Source: JBNJGB01 sp051747385
GTDB lineage: Bacteria; Myxococcota_A; UBA9042; PHBI01; JACKFB01
DNA: 64,000 nt
Assembly (NCBI GenBank): GCA_051747385.1
Contig: JBNJGB010000002.1
Span: forward strand, 124,001 to 188,000
Direction: 5' to 3'
Below the pieces are notes generated by a model. It ran no database searches, had not been told where the DNA came from, and was given only the letters and a program-made list of their open reading frames with translations. Position numbers and translations under genes: made by a program. Shown here one piece after another: positions 44,240 to 53,034 of the stretch; within the stretch, counting starts at the first letter, position 1, and each line of letters opens with the position of its first letter.

Positions 44240-45403
44240 ATGTCCCAGAACATCCGCTACCGCAGCTATCCCCAGTTCACCGACGACCACGAGCTTCTCC
44301 GCAAGACCGTCCGCGAGTGGGCCCAGAAGGAGCTGTACCCCCACCGCGAGGAGTGGGAGGAGGCGCGGCTGTTCCCGGACTGGGTCTTCAAGCGGGCCGG
44401 AGAGCTCGGCCTGCTGGGCATCCGCGCACCCGAGAAGTGGGGCGGTCAGGGCCTCGACTGGTGGTACACCACCTGCTACGCGGAGGAGATGGTCCACTGC
44501 GGCCTGGCCGGGCTCACCATGGGCGTGCTCGTCCAGAGCGACATGGCCACGCCGGTCATCCACGAGATCGGCACGGACTACCACAAGCGGAACTTCCTGA
44601 TGCCGGCCGTGAAGGGCGAGGCAATCGCGGCGCTGGGCATCTCGGAGCCGAACATGGGCTCCGACGTGGCCGGCCTGGAGACCACCGCGGTGCGCGACGG
44701 GGACGACTACATCGTCAACGGCGCCAAGACGTACATCACCAACGGCACGCGCGCGGACTTCATCACCCTGGCCGTGCGGACGGGCGACAAGGGCTACGGC
44801 GGCATCAGCCTGATGCTGTTCCCCACGGACACCAGGGGCTACCAGGTCACGCGGAAGCTCGAGAAGCTGGGCAACCACTGCTCGGACACGGCGGAGCTGT
44901 ACTTCGACGACTGCCGGGTCCCGGCGAAGAACCTGCTGGGCGCGGAGAACGCCGGCTTCTACTACATCATGCAGAACTTCCAGGGGGAGCGGCTCGTCGG
45001 GGCCCTCTCGGCCGTGGCCGGCGCCCAGCGCCTCCTGGACCAGACCGTCGAGTTCGTGAAGGACCGCAAGGCCTTCGGGCGCCCGGTGGTAGGCTTCCAG
45101 ACCGTGCGGCACCTCATCGTGCAGCTCGAGGCCGAGCTCGAGTCCGCGCGCCAGCTCTGCTACCGGGCCGTCGACCTCCTCGTCCGCGGCGAGAACGCCA
45201 CCCGCGAGATCACCATGTCGAAGCTCATCGCCGGCGAGCTGGCGAACCGCGTGGCGGATCGGTGCCTGCAGCTCCACGGGGGCGCGGGCTACATGGCCGA
45301 GTACGAGGTCAGCCGCGTGTGGCGAGACACCCGCCTCATCACCATCGGCGGCGGCACGAGCGAGATCATGCGCGAGATCCTCACCAAGCTGCAGGGGCTG
45401 TAG
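44240..45403 (+). CDS. Acyl-CoA dehydrogenase
   Basis: FAD-dependent acyl-CoA dehydrogenase, 387 residues. N-terminal, beta and C-terminal domains are all present: ALGISEPNMGSDVAGLETTA and YIVNGAKTYITNG in the middle, LQLHGGAGYMAEYEVSR at the end. The glutamate of the usual YEGT motif is not there (IGGGTSEIMREIL). The base is probably the one in NFQGERLVGA, as in isovaleryl- and long-chain-type enzymes. AGGAGG at 44225-44230 precedes the ATG. It would feed electrons to ETF; substrate unknown, though branched-chain acyl-CoA would fit the E1-E3 cluster. Confidence 0.93.
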   Translation: MSQNIRYRSYPQFTDDHELLRKTVREWAQKELYPHREEWEEARLFPDWVFKRAGELGLLGIRAPEKWGGQGLDWWYTTCYAEEMVHCGLAGLTMGVLVQSDMATPVIHEIGTDYHKRNFLMPAVKGEAIAALGISEPNMGSDVAGLETTAVRDGDDYIVNGAKTYITNGTRADFITLAVRTGDKGYGGISLMLFPTDTRGYQVTRKLEKLGNHCSDTAELYFDDCRVPAKNLLGAENAGFYYIMQNFQGERLVGALSAVAGAQRLLDQTVEFVKDRKAFGRPVVGFQTVRHLIVQLEAELESARQLCYRAVDLLVRGENATREITMSKLIAGELANRVADRCLQLHGGAGYMAEYEVSRVWRDTRLITIGGGTSEIMREILTKLQGL

Positions 45404-45407
45404 ACCC

Positions 45408-46238
45408 GTGGCCGTCCCCGTCGTCGACGCCTGGATCCAGCACCCGACCCCGCGGATGCTGCGCGATCCCATGTTCGACACCCTGCGGCGGTGGATGGGG
45501 GTCGACGCCATCCCCGACACCATCCCGCCGGAGATGACCCTGGGCGCCCTGGACGCCGCCGGCGTGTCCCGCGCGCTGGTCACGGCCTGGCACGGGCCCC
45601 AGGGGGCGCTCGTCACGAACGACGAGGTCGCCGCGGTGGTCGAGCGGGCGCCCGATCGCCTGGTGGGGATCGCCTCGGTGGACCTGCACCGTCCCATGGA
45701 GGCGGTGCGGGAGCTGCGCCGCTGCGTGAAGGACCTGGGCTTCCGCGGGCTCCGCATGCTGCCGTGGCTGTGGGGCCTGCCGCCCGACGACCGGCGCTAC
45801 TACCCCGTCCTCGCCGAGTGCGTCGAGCTGGGCGTGCCGTTCTGCCTCCAGGTGGGCCACGCCGGGCCGCTGCGGCCGTCGGAGCCGGGCCGCCCGATCC
45901 CGTACCTGGACCACGTGGCCCTGGAGTTCCCGGACCTGAAGATCCTGGGCGGCCACCTGGGCTATCCGTGGATGGAGGAGATGCTCGCCCTCGCGCGGAA
46001 GTACCCGAACGTCCACATCGACACGTCGGCCTACAAGCCGAAGCGCTTCCCGGCGTCGTTCGTGGACTTCATGAAGAGCCGGGGCGGGCGGCGGAAGGTG
46101 CTCTTCGCGAGCAACTTCCCCATGCTCCAGCCCAAGGCGTGCCTGGACGAGGTGGAGGCGCTGGGCCTCGACGAGGAGACCACGCGCCTGTTCCTCCACG
46201 ACAACGCGGTCAGGCTGTTCGGCCTCGACGCCGGCTGA
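45408..46238 (+). CDS. Amidohydrolase-family (TIM-barrel) protein with altered metal ligands
   Basis: A 276-residue protein related to amidohydrolase family 2 (ACMSD-like). Landmarks are FRGLRMLPWLWGLPPDDRRY, the histidines in FCLQVGHAGP and LGGHLGYPWMEEML, and FASNFPML at the end. The usual DxHxH at the N-terminus is replaced by VDAWIQHP, and the terminal metal aspartate (GSDxP) by asparagine, so it probably binds fewer metals or works differently. It starts 4 bases after the acyl-CoA dehydrogenase gene, with GTG, so both are likely in one operon. Confidence 0.85.
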   Translation: MAVPVVDAWIQHPTPRMLRDPMFDTLRRWMGVDAIPDTIPPEMTLGALDAAGVSRALVTAWHGPQGALVTNDEVAAVVERAPDRLVGIASVDLHRPMEAVRELRRCVKDLGFRGLRMLPWLWGLPPDDRRYYPVLAECVELGVPFCLQVGHAGPLRPSEPGRPIPYLDHVALEFPDLKILGGHLGYPWMEEMLALARKYPNVHIDTSAYKPKRFPASFVDFMKSRGGRRKVLFASNFPMLQPKACLDEVEALGLDEETTRLFLHDNAVRLFGLDAG

Positions 46239-46563
46239 CGAGCCACGCCGCGATCGCCAGGGCGGTCCACCACGGGAGCGCGCCGCCGCCGCCCGCGCAG
46301 CCCCCGCCGTCCTCGGAGCCAGCCTCCGAGCCGACGTCGGGCTCCTCGCCCCCGGCCGCGTCGTCGGACTGCGCGTAGGAGGTCGTGGTCCCGAACTCCA
46401 CGAGGCTCGGCTCGTCCAGCGTGTCGGTGTTCCACGTCACCGCCGCCGTGTGGGCCGTGTCCGGGTCGCCGAAGGACACCCGGACGTACTGCGGCGCGGC
46501 GGCGGCCGTCGCGGCGCTGGCGGTCAGGCCGAGGGCGGCGGCGAAGGCGAGCAGGCGGGACAT
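46210..46563 (-). CDS. Mini MYXO-CTERM protein with purple-acid-phosphatase N-domain remnant
   Basis: A 117-residue secreted protein: signal peptide (cleavage near AAAAP), about 45 residues like the Fn3-type N-terminal domain of purple acid phosphatases (VRVSFGDPDTAHTAAVTWNT, then LVEFGTTTSYAQS), an acidic Gly/Glu/Ser linker, then Cys-Gly-rich CAGGGG, a hydrophobic helix and RRRGR. The last part fits the MYXO-CTERM sorting tail. The catalytic metallophosphatase domain that normally follows the Fn3 domain is missing, so an internal deletion is likely. The gene end overlaps the convergent amidohydrolase gene by 29 bases. Confidence 0.72.
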   Translation of the reverse strand: MSRLLAFAAALGLTASAATAAAAPQYVRVSFGDPDTAHTAAVTWNTDTLDEPSLVEFGTTTSYAQSDDAAGGEEPDVGSEAGSEDGGGCAGGGGALPWWTALAIAAWLVSRRRGRTA

Positions 46564-46630
46564 GGCTCCTCCCGGGGCGCGGACGGGCGGAGCATAGCGC
46601 CGCGCGCCCCCACCGGGCGAGCCATGCCCG

Positions 46631-48541
46631 TTACCCCTTACGCTTCGCCTGCTCCGCCGCCCAGTCCGCGTCCCGCTCCAGGTCCGCCATGAGCCCGTCG
46701 GCCTCCATGCCGCGGACGAGCCGGCGCCACCGCGCGTCGTGCGCGTCCGCGGCCTCTGACCGTCCCAGGGCCCGCTCAGCTGCGGCCAGAGCCACCAGCG
46801 CGGCGGGCTCGTCGAGCCGGGTCTCGCACTCCCGGATCAGCTCCAGCGCGCGTCCTGCCTCCTCGCGAGCCGTCCTCGCGTCACCACGCCCCAGGGCGAT
46901 GAGGGACAGCTCGATCCGGTCCCGCGCCTCGGCTGGCCGTGCGCCCTCCGGCTCGTGCCAGGCGAGCCCCTCTTCGACCCGGGCCTCCGCGTGATCCAGG
47001 TCGCCCTCCAAGCGGTCCAAGCGGGCGAGCCATCGCTCCACCTCGGACAGGTAGAGCCACCCCTCCATCGCCCGGTACCGGTCCGACGCGTCCTGCAGGT
47101 GCCGCCGCGCCTCCTCGTCGGTCGCCGCCGCCAGTCCCCGGGCGAAGGCCAGCTCCGCCGCCGGGATGGGGGCGTCCCACCCGGCCTGCCGCTCCTCCTC
47201 ATCCGCCACGACCTCCCGGACCGCCTCCGACCCGCCGAGCACCCGGGCGAGGCGGGCGCGGAGCCAGGCGTGCTCGATTTGATAGCCGTCCGCCATGACA
47301 GATCGTGGGAGGAGTTCGCTCCGCAACAGCGCGCGTGCCACCCCCGGCCGCCCCTGGTCCAGCGCCAGGCCAGCAAGCCCCCGCAGCGCCTCTTCCAGGG
47401 GCTGCTGGTATGCGCCCGTCCGGAGGCCTACTTCGAGCGCGTGGGCGAACGCTTCTAGCACGTGGGCGAACGCCCGTGAGGCGTCCCCCGCCCGACCGGC
47501 CTCTCTCCGCGCCGAGGCGTGCTGAACGAAGACACCAGCGAACTCCGCGGAGGGGGACTGCACTGCCCGCCGAGCGCTTCTCCCAGCCTTGCGGACCTCC
47601 CCGAGCCACCGCTCCACCTCGGACCGATTCCCCCAGGCCACGGTCACCTCGCCGGCTGGCAGACACTCGATGGCTTGTCGAAAGGCCGTCAGCGCGAGCC
47701 GGGGTTCGCCCGAGTGAAACGCATACACTGCCCAACTGGTGGCGTAGAGACCTGACCACGGGGCCGAAGGGCCTGCTGCGAGAAATTCCCAGGCCTCTTG
47801 AGGACACCCTCGGAGGAGCTCCAGGCTCGCCCCTTGCCACGTGACCCAGTACACGTCGTCGTAAGAAGCCCTGTCGACGACCTCGTCGATGGCCGCCCGG
47901 GCCTCGTCCAGGTGCCCGCAACGCCAGGCCATGCCGGCGACGCTCGCAAGCGCGCCAGGCAGCTTCGCCAGGTCCCCCAGGGTCCGCAGCGTCTCCACCC
48001 TGGCCCTGGCCCGTCGAAGACGTTGCTCGTGGGAGCCCGACGCCTCGACCTGGACGTCCGCCGCGGCGCGCGCCGACTCCAGCACGTCCTCCCAGTCCAC
48101 GAAGCGGAAGTGCTGCGCGTAGCGGTGGAGGTCCGGGAGGAGCCGCAGCCAGGCGTCCATCGCCTCCATGGACAGCACGAACAGGTAGGCCTCACCCGGC
48201 CGCTCCAGCTCCTCGCGGCGGAGGTTCAGCCACGTGGCGGCGCGCTCGGCTTGCTCCCCCTCCAGCAGCTCGGACAGGCCCCGGACGATCGTGACGACGG
48301 GCCCCTTCACGCGGCGAAGCTCCAGCAGGTCCTCCAGCCTGCCGGGCGGTTCGTGCCCGTCGACGCGGAGGGTCCTCAGGTGTACGTCGGAGAGGCGCGC
48401 GCGCAGGTCCTCCGACACCTCCGCCTCGACGCGCGGTCCCGAGGTCTCTACGACCGCCCAGGCGGCCTCGCCGCCGGCCAGCGCCGCGCGGAGGTACACG
48501 ACGAGGGCCTCGAGGGTCTCGTCGTGCCAGGGGTCCCTCAC
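46631..48541 (-). CDS. Helical-repeat (TPR-like) protein paired with a P-loop ATPase
   Basis: A 636-residue protein. The N-terminal ~150 residues look like an alpha/beta NTPase-related domain without a Walker A: VVYLRAALAGGEAAWAVVET, VVTIVRGLSELLEG, then EAYLFVLSMEAMDAWLRLLPDLHRY and HFRFVDWEDV. The rest is a long array of TPR-like helical pairs (LGDLAKLPGALASVAGMAWR, ARAAIDEVVDRAS, RLALTAFRQAIECLP, RAFAHVLEAFAHALEV and more). The GTG start overlaps the stop of the ATPase gene (GTGA). No membrane segment or known effector domain is seen. A signalling or defence-type partner role is inferred from the pairing. Confidence 0.72.
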   Translation of the reverse strand: MRDPWHDETLEALVVYLRAALAGGEAAWAVVETSGPRVEAEVSEDLRARLSDVHLRTLRVDGHEPPGRLEDLLELRRVKGPVVTIVRGLSELLEGEQAERAATWLNLRREELERPGEAYLFVLSMEAMDAWLRLLPDLHRYAQHFRFVDWEDVLESARAAADVQVEASGSHEQRLRRARARVETLRTLGDLAKLPGALASVAGMAWRCGHLDEARAAIDEVVDRASYDDVYWVTWQGASLELLRGCPQEAWEFLAAGPSAPWSGLYATSWAVYAFHSGEPRLALTAFRQAIECLPAGEVTVAWGNRSEVERWLGEVRKAGRSARRAVQSPSAEFAGVFVQHASARREAGRAGDASRAFAHVLEAFAHALEVGLRTGAYQQPLEEALRGLAGLALDQGRPGVARALLRSELLPRSVMADGYQIEHAWLRARLARVLGGSEAVREVVADEEERQAGWDAPIPAAELAFARGLAAATDEEARRHLQDASDRYRAMEGWLYLSEVERWLARLDRLEGDLDHAEARVEEGLAWHEPEGARPAEARDRIELSLIALGRGDARTAREEAGRALELIRECETRLDEPAALVALAAAERALGRSEAADAHDARWRRLVRGMEADGLMADLERDADWAAEQAKRKG

Positions 48542-49848
48542 GCCTCGTCCTCGTCCGGCGGGTCCGGCTTCCAGCGATCCAGGGTGCGCAGCAGCAGCGG
48601 GTTCACGTCGCACCAGCGCTCGCTGTTCCGGTACTCGACGAGGTGCAGGTAGTGCAGCAGATCGAGGGTCGCCTCGTCCGACGAGGCCTGCAGGGTGTCG
48701 TGGACCTCGTGGAGGATCGTGATGTCCTCCCGGGAGAGCTGGCGCTCCAGCTCGGCCCGGAGGTCGGCGGCCGCGCTCTTCACCTCGTCGAGCCCCAGCC
48801 GTGTCAGCTTGCTCCCCACGGACTTGGTGCACGCCTTCTGGAGCAGCCGCTGCATCTGCTGGAACAGCCCGCCTCCCAAGTCGACCGCCGCTTCGAGGGC
48901 GCCCTCGTCCACGAGCGAGGCGTCCATGCGCTTCAGGGCGAACTGCCGCATGGTCTCGCGGCCCGGCTCGAAGGCCTTCCCATCGCGGTCGTAGCTCACC
49001 AGGCGGACGTTCGGCAGGAAGACGCTCTCGCCGAAGCGGCCCGCGACCTGGGCGAACTTCTTCGAGTAGTGGAGCGCGATGGGCACGGTGTACACGATGC
49101 GCACGGGCGGCCCCGACAGGTAGGGCTGCTTGTCGTGGAAGAGGGTCTCCGCCTGCTCGATGTCCGGCAGCTTGTCCAGGTCCTCCACGAGCACCAGCAG
49201 GCGCTTCCCCACCTTTTGCAGGGCGAGCTGCACGTCCAGGAAGAAGTCGTGCACGTCGTGGAGGAACTCGCCGATCCGCGGCTCGATGGTCTCCCGCGTG
49301 ACGTCGCGGGTCGTGTGCTCGAAGCGCAGCCGGCCGCTGAACTTCGTCAGGAAGCCCAACAGCCCGACGTCCGCTCCGGCCCCGAGCTCCGCCGCGGAGC
49401 CCTCCACCCGCCTCTCCATGCGCTCCACGACCGTGTTCCGCCACCGCTCCAGCCCGCGGACCGTCTCGTCGGACAGCGCCAGCGGCGCCTCGTCCGTGGA
49501 CAGCTCCTCGTAGGTCCGCGCGACCAGGGTCAGGAGCAGGTCCACGTGGTCGACGTCGGTCAGCTCCAGGGAGTCGCGCACCGAGAAGCTCACGATGCGA
49601 TACAGGGCCTGGATCTCCGGGTCGGCCGCCAGTCGATTGAGCTCCGTGCTCTTGCCGCTACCCCGGTGGCCGGCCAGGAGCGTCTTGTCGCTGGCCTCCT
49701 GCGAGCTGATGAGCTGCACCCGGAGATCCGACAGCGGATCGTCGATCCGCTCGACGTAGAACCTCTCGTTGGTGCTGTTCACCCCGAACTCGATGGGGCG
49801 CGGGGAGAAGCGCTGGATCGCCTCGACGAGGGTGGTGGCCCGTTCCAT
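48538..49848 (-). CDS. P-loop ATPase, first gene of a two-gene system
   Basis: A 436-residue STAND/AAA-like ATPase. Walker A is GHRGSGKST (60-67) and Walker B LLVLVEDLDKLP (about 217-228). A sensor-like VRIVYTVPIALHYS follows, and a helical C-terminal region ends in a DLLHYLHLVEYRNSERWCDV winged-helix-like segment and an acidic tail. The N-terminus (IEFGVNSTNERFYVERIDDP) looks like a ligand or partner contact. ATG at 49848 has no Shine-Dalgarno, but a promoter ends 7 bases upstream, so a leaderless message is likely. It is coupled to the TPR-like partner gene by a GTGA overlap. Confidence 0.78.
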   Translation of the reverse strand: MERATTLVEAIQRFSPRPIEFGVNSTNERFYVERIDDPLSDLRVQLISSQEASDKTLLAGHRGSGKSTELNRLAADPEIQALYRIVSFSVRDSLELTDVDHVDLLLTLVARTYEELSTDEAPLALSDETVRGLERWRNTVVERMERRVEGSAAELGAGADVGLLGFLTKFSGRLRFEHTTRDVTRETIEPRIGEFLHDVHDFFLDVQLALQKVGKRLLVLVEDLDKLPDIEQAETLFHDKQPYLSGPPVRIVYTVPIALHYSKKFAQVAGRFGESVFLPNVRLVSYDRDGKAFEPGRETMRQFALKRMDASLVDEGALEAAVDLGGGLFQQMQRLLQKACTKSVGSKLTRLGLDEVKSAAADLRAELERQLSREDITILHEVHDTLQASSDEATLDLLHYLHLVEYRNSERWCDVNPLLLRTLDRWKPDPPDEDEA

Positions 49849-49855
49849 GGATCGG

Positions 49856-49884
49856 ACGCTAGGAGCGGCCCCCGGGGGTGTCAA
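49856..49884 (-). promoter_or_regulatory. Promoter of the ATPase/TPR pair, leaderless layout
   Basis: Minus strand: perfect TTGACA (49884-49879), 17-base spacer, TAGCGT (49861-49856), then only 7 bases to the ATG at 49848. Transcription should begin at or next to the start codon. Confidence 0.55.
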
Positions 49885-49897
49885 GCAACCCTCCCCG

Positions 49898-52558
49898 TCA
49901 GTCCGGGGCGGAGCGACGCTCCGGCGGCGTGCCGCCCAGCTTCCGGGCCTCCTCGTTGTCGGGCTCGAGGATCAGCGCGGACGTGGCCTCGAAGCGCGCC
50001 CTGTCGTCGAGGCCCAGGCGCTTCAGCTCCCGGGCGAAGAGGAGGTGGTGTTCCACCGAAAACGGCGCGATGTGGTTGCCCATCTCGCCCCAGTGGAGGA
50101 TGTCCTCCTTCGACGCGTCGTGTTCCTTTGCGCCCTCCAGCAGGGACTCCACCAGCTTCACGCTCATCTGGTCCACGGCGAGGGTCTTCTTCCGCCAGGT
50201 CCAGGCGTCGTCGTCGCGCCCGAGCTCGTCGAGGAGCTCCACGAGGGCGTAGTAGAGGCTCCCCTGCTGGGGATCGAGGGCGATGGCCCGCTCCAGGTGC
50301 TCCACCGCCTGCTCGGGCTCCCCGCGCTGGCGGGCGATGACGGCCAGCAGCTTGCGAACGCGCACGCCGTCGTGGCCGGCCTCCAGGAGCGCCTCCAGGT
50401 CGGCTCGGGCGCCGTCCGCCTTCCCCTCCCGGTGGCGGAGCATCGCCCGGACCATGCGGGCTTCGGCCTGGTCCACGTCCAGCTCCAGGGCCCGCTTCGC
50501 GTACAGGGCGGCCCGGCGCGCGTCGCCCCGCCCCAGCCAGGCCACCGCGGCGGCGGCCTGGGCGCTCGCGTCCTCCGGGGCGGCGTCCGCCTTCTCCGCG
50601 AGCGCCTCCGCCTCGGGAGCCACCGCCTCCTCACCGAGCCGGAAGCCCTCGCGGAGGTGCGCCAGCTTCTCGTCGAGCCACGTGAGGAATCGCCGGTCGA
50701 AGGCGTCCAGGTCCTCGACGCCCAGGGCCTCCCGGAACACCTCGGCCGTGGGCTTCTTCTCGCCCCACAGGACGAGCATCCGCTTCATGGCGTCGGTGCC
50801 GAACTCCGCGTCGATGAACTCGGCCATCCGATAGGCGTGGTAGTAGGCCACGAGGATGTCCTGGAGGCGCTCCGCCCGGGTGAACGACAGGTTGAAGTCG
50901 TCCACGCCCCTCAGGCGGCCGGCCTCGCGCCAGGCGAGGAGCTCCTCGTCCATCTCCCGGCGCCACTCGGGCCGACCCTCCGTGGCCTCGTAGACGGCCA
51001 GCCCCTCGGTGAACCACCGCGGCACCCGGCTGTTCGACATCTGGATGTGGAAGACGTGGCTCAGCTCGTGCCACAGGACCTGCGCCCAGTTGAAGTTCCC
51101 CGCCGACGGCGAGCGGGCGGTCACCACGTGCCCGAAGCAGATCCCGTGGGCCTGCAGGCGCGGCAGGCCCGTGGAGCGCACGGCGAACAGCTCCTCGGAG
51201 GGGAACAGCTCCACGTGGAGGGGCTCGTCGGGCTCCATGTCGTACTTGTCGACCAGGTGGTCGTACGCCTCCTTCAGGAGCCCGGGGACGTAGCGCTCCA
51301 GGATGGCGCGCTCCCCCTTCCGGACGCGGACGCGCATGGGCGGCGCCTCCACCCACTCGAAGTGGCGGATGGCCCCGTCGTAGAAGAGATCCAGCAGGTT
51401 GAAGGTCCGGACGTCGTAGGGATCGCCCCGATACGCCTTCTTCAGGTGCTCCAGGGCCTCGTCGTCCCGGCCCAGGCGGCTCATGCCGATGCCCAGGTTC
51501 ACGTAGGCCGGCCAGTGCTCCGGGTCCAGCTTCAGGGCCTCCTCGTCGAGCGCGGCGGCCTCCTCGTAGCGGTGCATCCGCGAGGCGTGCTCGCTCGCGG
51601 TCGTGTAGAAGCGGGCGAACCGCGGGTCCAGCGCCAGGGCGCGCTTCTCCACCTCGCGGAAGCCGGCCCGATCGTCCGCCAGGAAGTACGCCGCCCCCAG
51701 CAGGGCCAGGGCCTCCCGGTCCTTCGGGGCCACCTCGAGGCTGCGCTCCTCCAGGCGATCGATGGCCGCCCGGTGCCGCTCGTTCTCCAGGTCGATGCGC
51801 GCCAGGAGGTTGTGGGCCGGCACGGCCTTCGGCGCGTCGGCCAGGACCTTCGTCGCCTTGTCTCGCGCGTCCGAGAAGGCGCGGTCGCTCTCGATGTCCA
51901 CGCGCGCGAGGCCCAGCAGGGCCCGCGGGTCGTCGGGGTGCGCGTCCAGCACCTCCCGGTACAGGGCGTCCGAGTCGCGGAAGTTGTACTTGTCCACGAA
52001 CAGGTCCGCCCACAGGACCCGCGCCCGGTGCAGGTCCGGATCCCCGGCCAGGGCGTCGCGGTACACCTGGTTGGCGTTCTTCGGATAGTCCGTGAGGTGC
52101 AGCCCGGCGCCGAGCCACATGAGATCCTCGGGGGCGGTCACCTTCCCCTCGTTGTAGGACGTGGCCATCTCGTCGAGGACCTCGAAGCCCCGGGTCGCGT
52201 CGCCCGTGGCGTACAAGGCCCGCCCCAGCACGACGCGGGCCTCGAAGAGATCCGGGTGCTCGCGCACGACGGGGGTCAGCCGCTCGACGACCTGCTCGTA
52301 GCGGCTCCGCTGCAGGTCCAGGCGCGCCAGGAGGACGTCGCGGTCCAGCCCCAGCCGTCCGGGGGCCTCCGCGTCGAGGGCCTCCTCGGCCTCGTCCAGG
52401 CGCCAGCGCCACAGGTCGGACCGCGCCTGCTCCAGGCGCTTCGAGGCCGCCTCGACGCTCGCCCGATCCGGCTCCGCCGCCGACACGGGCCACGCCGCCC
52501 CCAGCGCCACGACCAGCGCCAGGAGTGGGCCCCTCAGAGGCCCGAGACGATCATCCAC
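49898..52558 (-). CDS. Secreted TPR protein with HExxH metallopeptidase domain
   Basis: An 886-residue exported protein: signal peptide (LLALVVALGAAWPVSA, cleavage near SAAEP), an N-terminal block of about ten TPR-like repeats (30-430), a peptidase-MA-like gluzincin domain with WHELSHVFHIQMSN (zinc HExxH) and RWFTEGLAVYE supplying the third ligand glutamate, and further TPRs at the C-terminus (RRAALYAKRALELDVDQAEA and EQAVEHLERAIALDPQQGSL). The GTG at 52558, 25 bases inside the upstream gene, gives the signal peptide. Together with the NTF2-like lipoprotein upstream it forms an envelope operon. Confidence 0.85.
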   Translation of the reverse strand: MDDRLGPLRGPLLALVVALGAAWPVSAAEPDRASVEAASKRLEQARSDLWRWRLDEAEEALDAEAPGRLGLDRDVLLARLDLQRSRYEQVVERLTPVVREHPDLFEARVVLGRALYATGDATRGFEVLDEMATSYNEGKVTAPEDLMWLGAGLHLTDYPKNANQVYRDALAGDPDLHRARVLWADLFVDKYNFRDSDALYREVLDAHPDDPRALLGLARVDIESDRAFSDARDKATKVLADAPKAVPAHNLLARIDLENERHRAAIDRLEERSLEVAPKDREALALLGAAYFLADDRAGFREVEKRALALDPRFARFYTTASEHASRMHRYEEAAALDEEALKLDPEHWPAYVNLGIGMSRLGRDDEALEHLKKAYRGDPYDVRTFNLLDLFYDGAIRHFEWVEAPPMRVRVRKGERAILERYVPGLLKEAYDHLVDKYDMEPDEPLHVELFPSEELFAVRSTGLPRLQAHGICFGHVVTARSPSAGNFNWAQVLWHELSHVFHIQMSNSRVPRWFTEGLAVYEATEGRPEWRREMDEELLAWREAGRLRGVDDFNLSFTRAERLQDILVAYYHAYRMAEFIDAEFGTDAMKRMLVLWGEKKPTAEVFREALGVEDLDAFDRRFLTWLDEKLAHLREGFRLGEEAVAPEAEALAEKADAAPEDASAQAAAAVAWLGRGDARRAALYAKRALELDVDQAEARMVRAMLRHREGKADGARADLEALLEAGHDGVRVRKLLAVIARQRGEPEQAVEHLERAIALDPQQGSLYYALVELLDELGRDDDAWTWRKKTLAVDQMSVKLVESLLEGAKEHDASKEDILHWGEMGNHIAPFSVEHHLLFARELKRLGLDDRARFEATSALILEPDNEEARKLGGTPPERRSAPD

Positions 52559-53034
52559 TCGCCGTCTTCCCTGCGGAACTCCAGACGGTTGAAGTCGTTC
52601 TTCTGGGCCCAGCCGTCGTTGCCGCCCTCGACGAACTTGAAGCGGAAGAAGAACTCGTAGGCGGCGTAGGCCCGGTCGCCCTCGACGACGATGTTCCGCG
52701 GGATCACGCGGTAGTGGACCGCCTTGATGTTCTCCCGGAGCTTGGGGAGCACCTCGTCGCGCAGGGTCTCGTAGCCGTAGTCGTCCGTGTCCCGGTCGGT
52801 GGTGCCGGCGTTCTCGTAGTAGTCCCGGCTCGTCATCGACAGGATGCGGTCGATGTCCCGGGCCTCCATCGCCTGCTTGTACTCCATGAGGCGCTCGTAG
52901 ATGGCCCGGTTGCCCTCCGTGTCGGGGATCTCCGTCCCCGGGAGGTGCGAGTTCCGGCACCCTGCGGCCGCCACCGTCGTCAGCAGCAGAGCCAGCAGCA
53001 GCCCGCTCGCGCGTCTCGCCATCCCCGTGTCCAT
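52534..53034 (-). CDS. NTF2/SnoaL-like lipoprotein
   Basis: A 166-residue predicted lipoprotein (signal then TVAAAGC). The mature part is one NTF2-like cone-fold domain: helices in IYERLMEYKQAMEARDIDRI, LSMTSRDYYENAGTTDRD, then strands VHYRVIPRNIVVEGDRAYAA and FFFRFKFVEGG, ending with RREDGEWMIVSGL. Such domains are binding or enzymatic scaffolds; function unknown. ATG at 53034 is chosen; another ATG four codons on is equally possible. Its 3' end overlaps the start of the TPR peptidase gene. Confidence 0.75.
   Translation of the reverse strand: MDTGMARRASGLLLALLLTTVAAAGCRNSHLPGTEIPDTEGNRAIYERLMEYKQAMEARDIDRILSMTSRDYYENAGTTDRDTDDYGYETLRDEVLPKLRENIKAVHYRVIPRNIVVEGDRAYAAYEFFFRFKFVEGGNDGWAQKNDFNRLEFRREDGEWMIVSGL

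Noticed and set aside
46631..49444. Extending the TPR-like protein upstream to 937 residues
   Set aside because: The extra N-terminal part is an Arg/Gly-rich translation of the ATPase gene in the wrong frame; GTG 48541 in a GTGA overlap is the sensible start.
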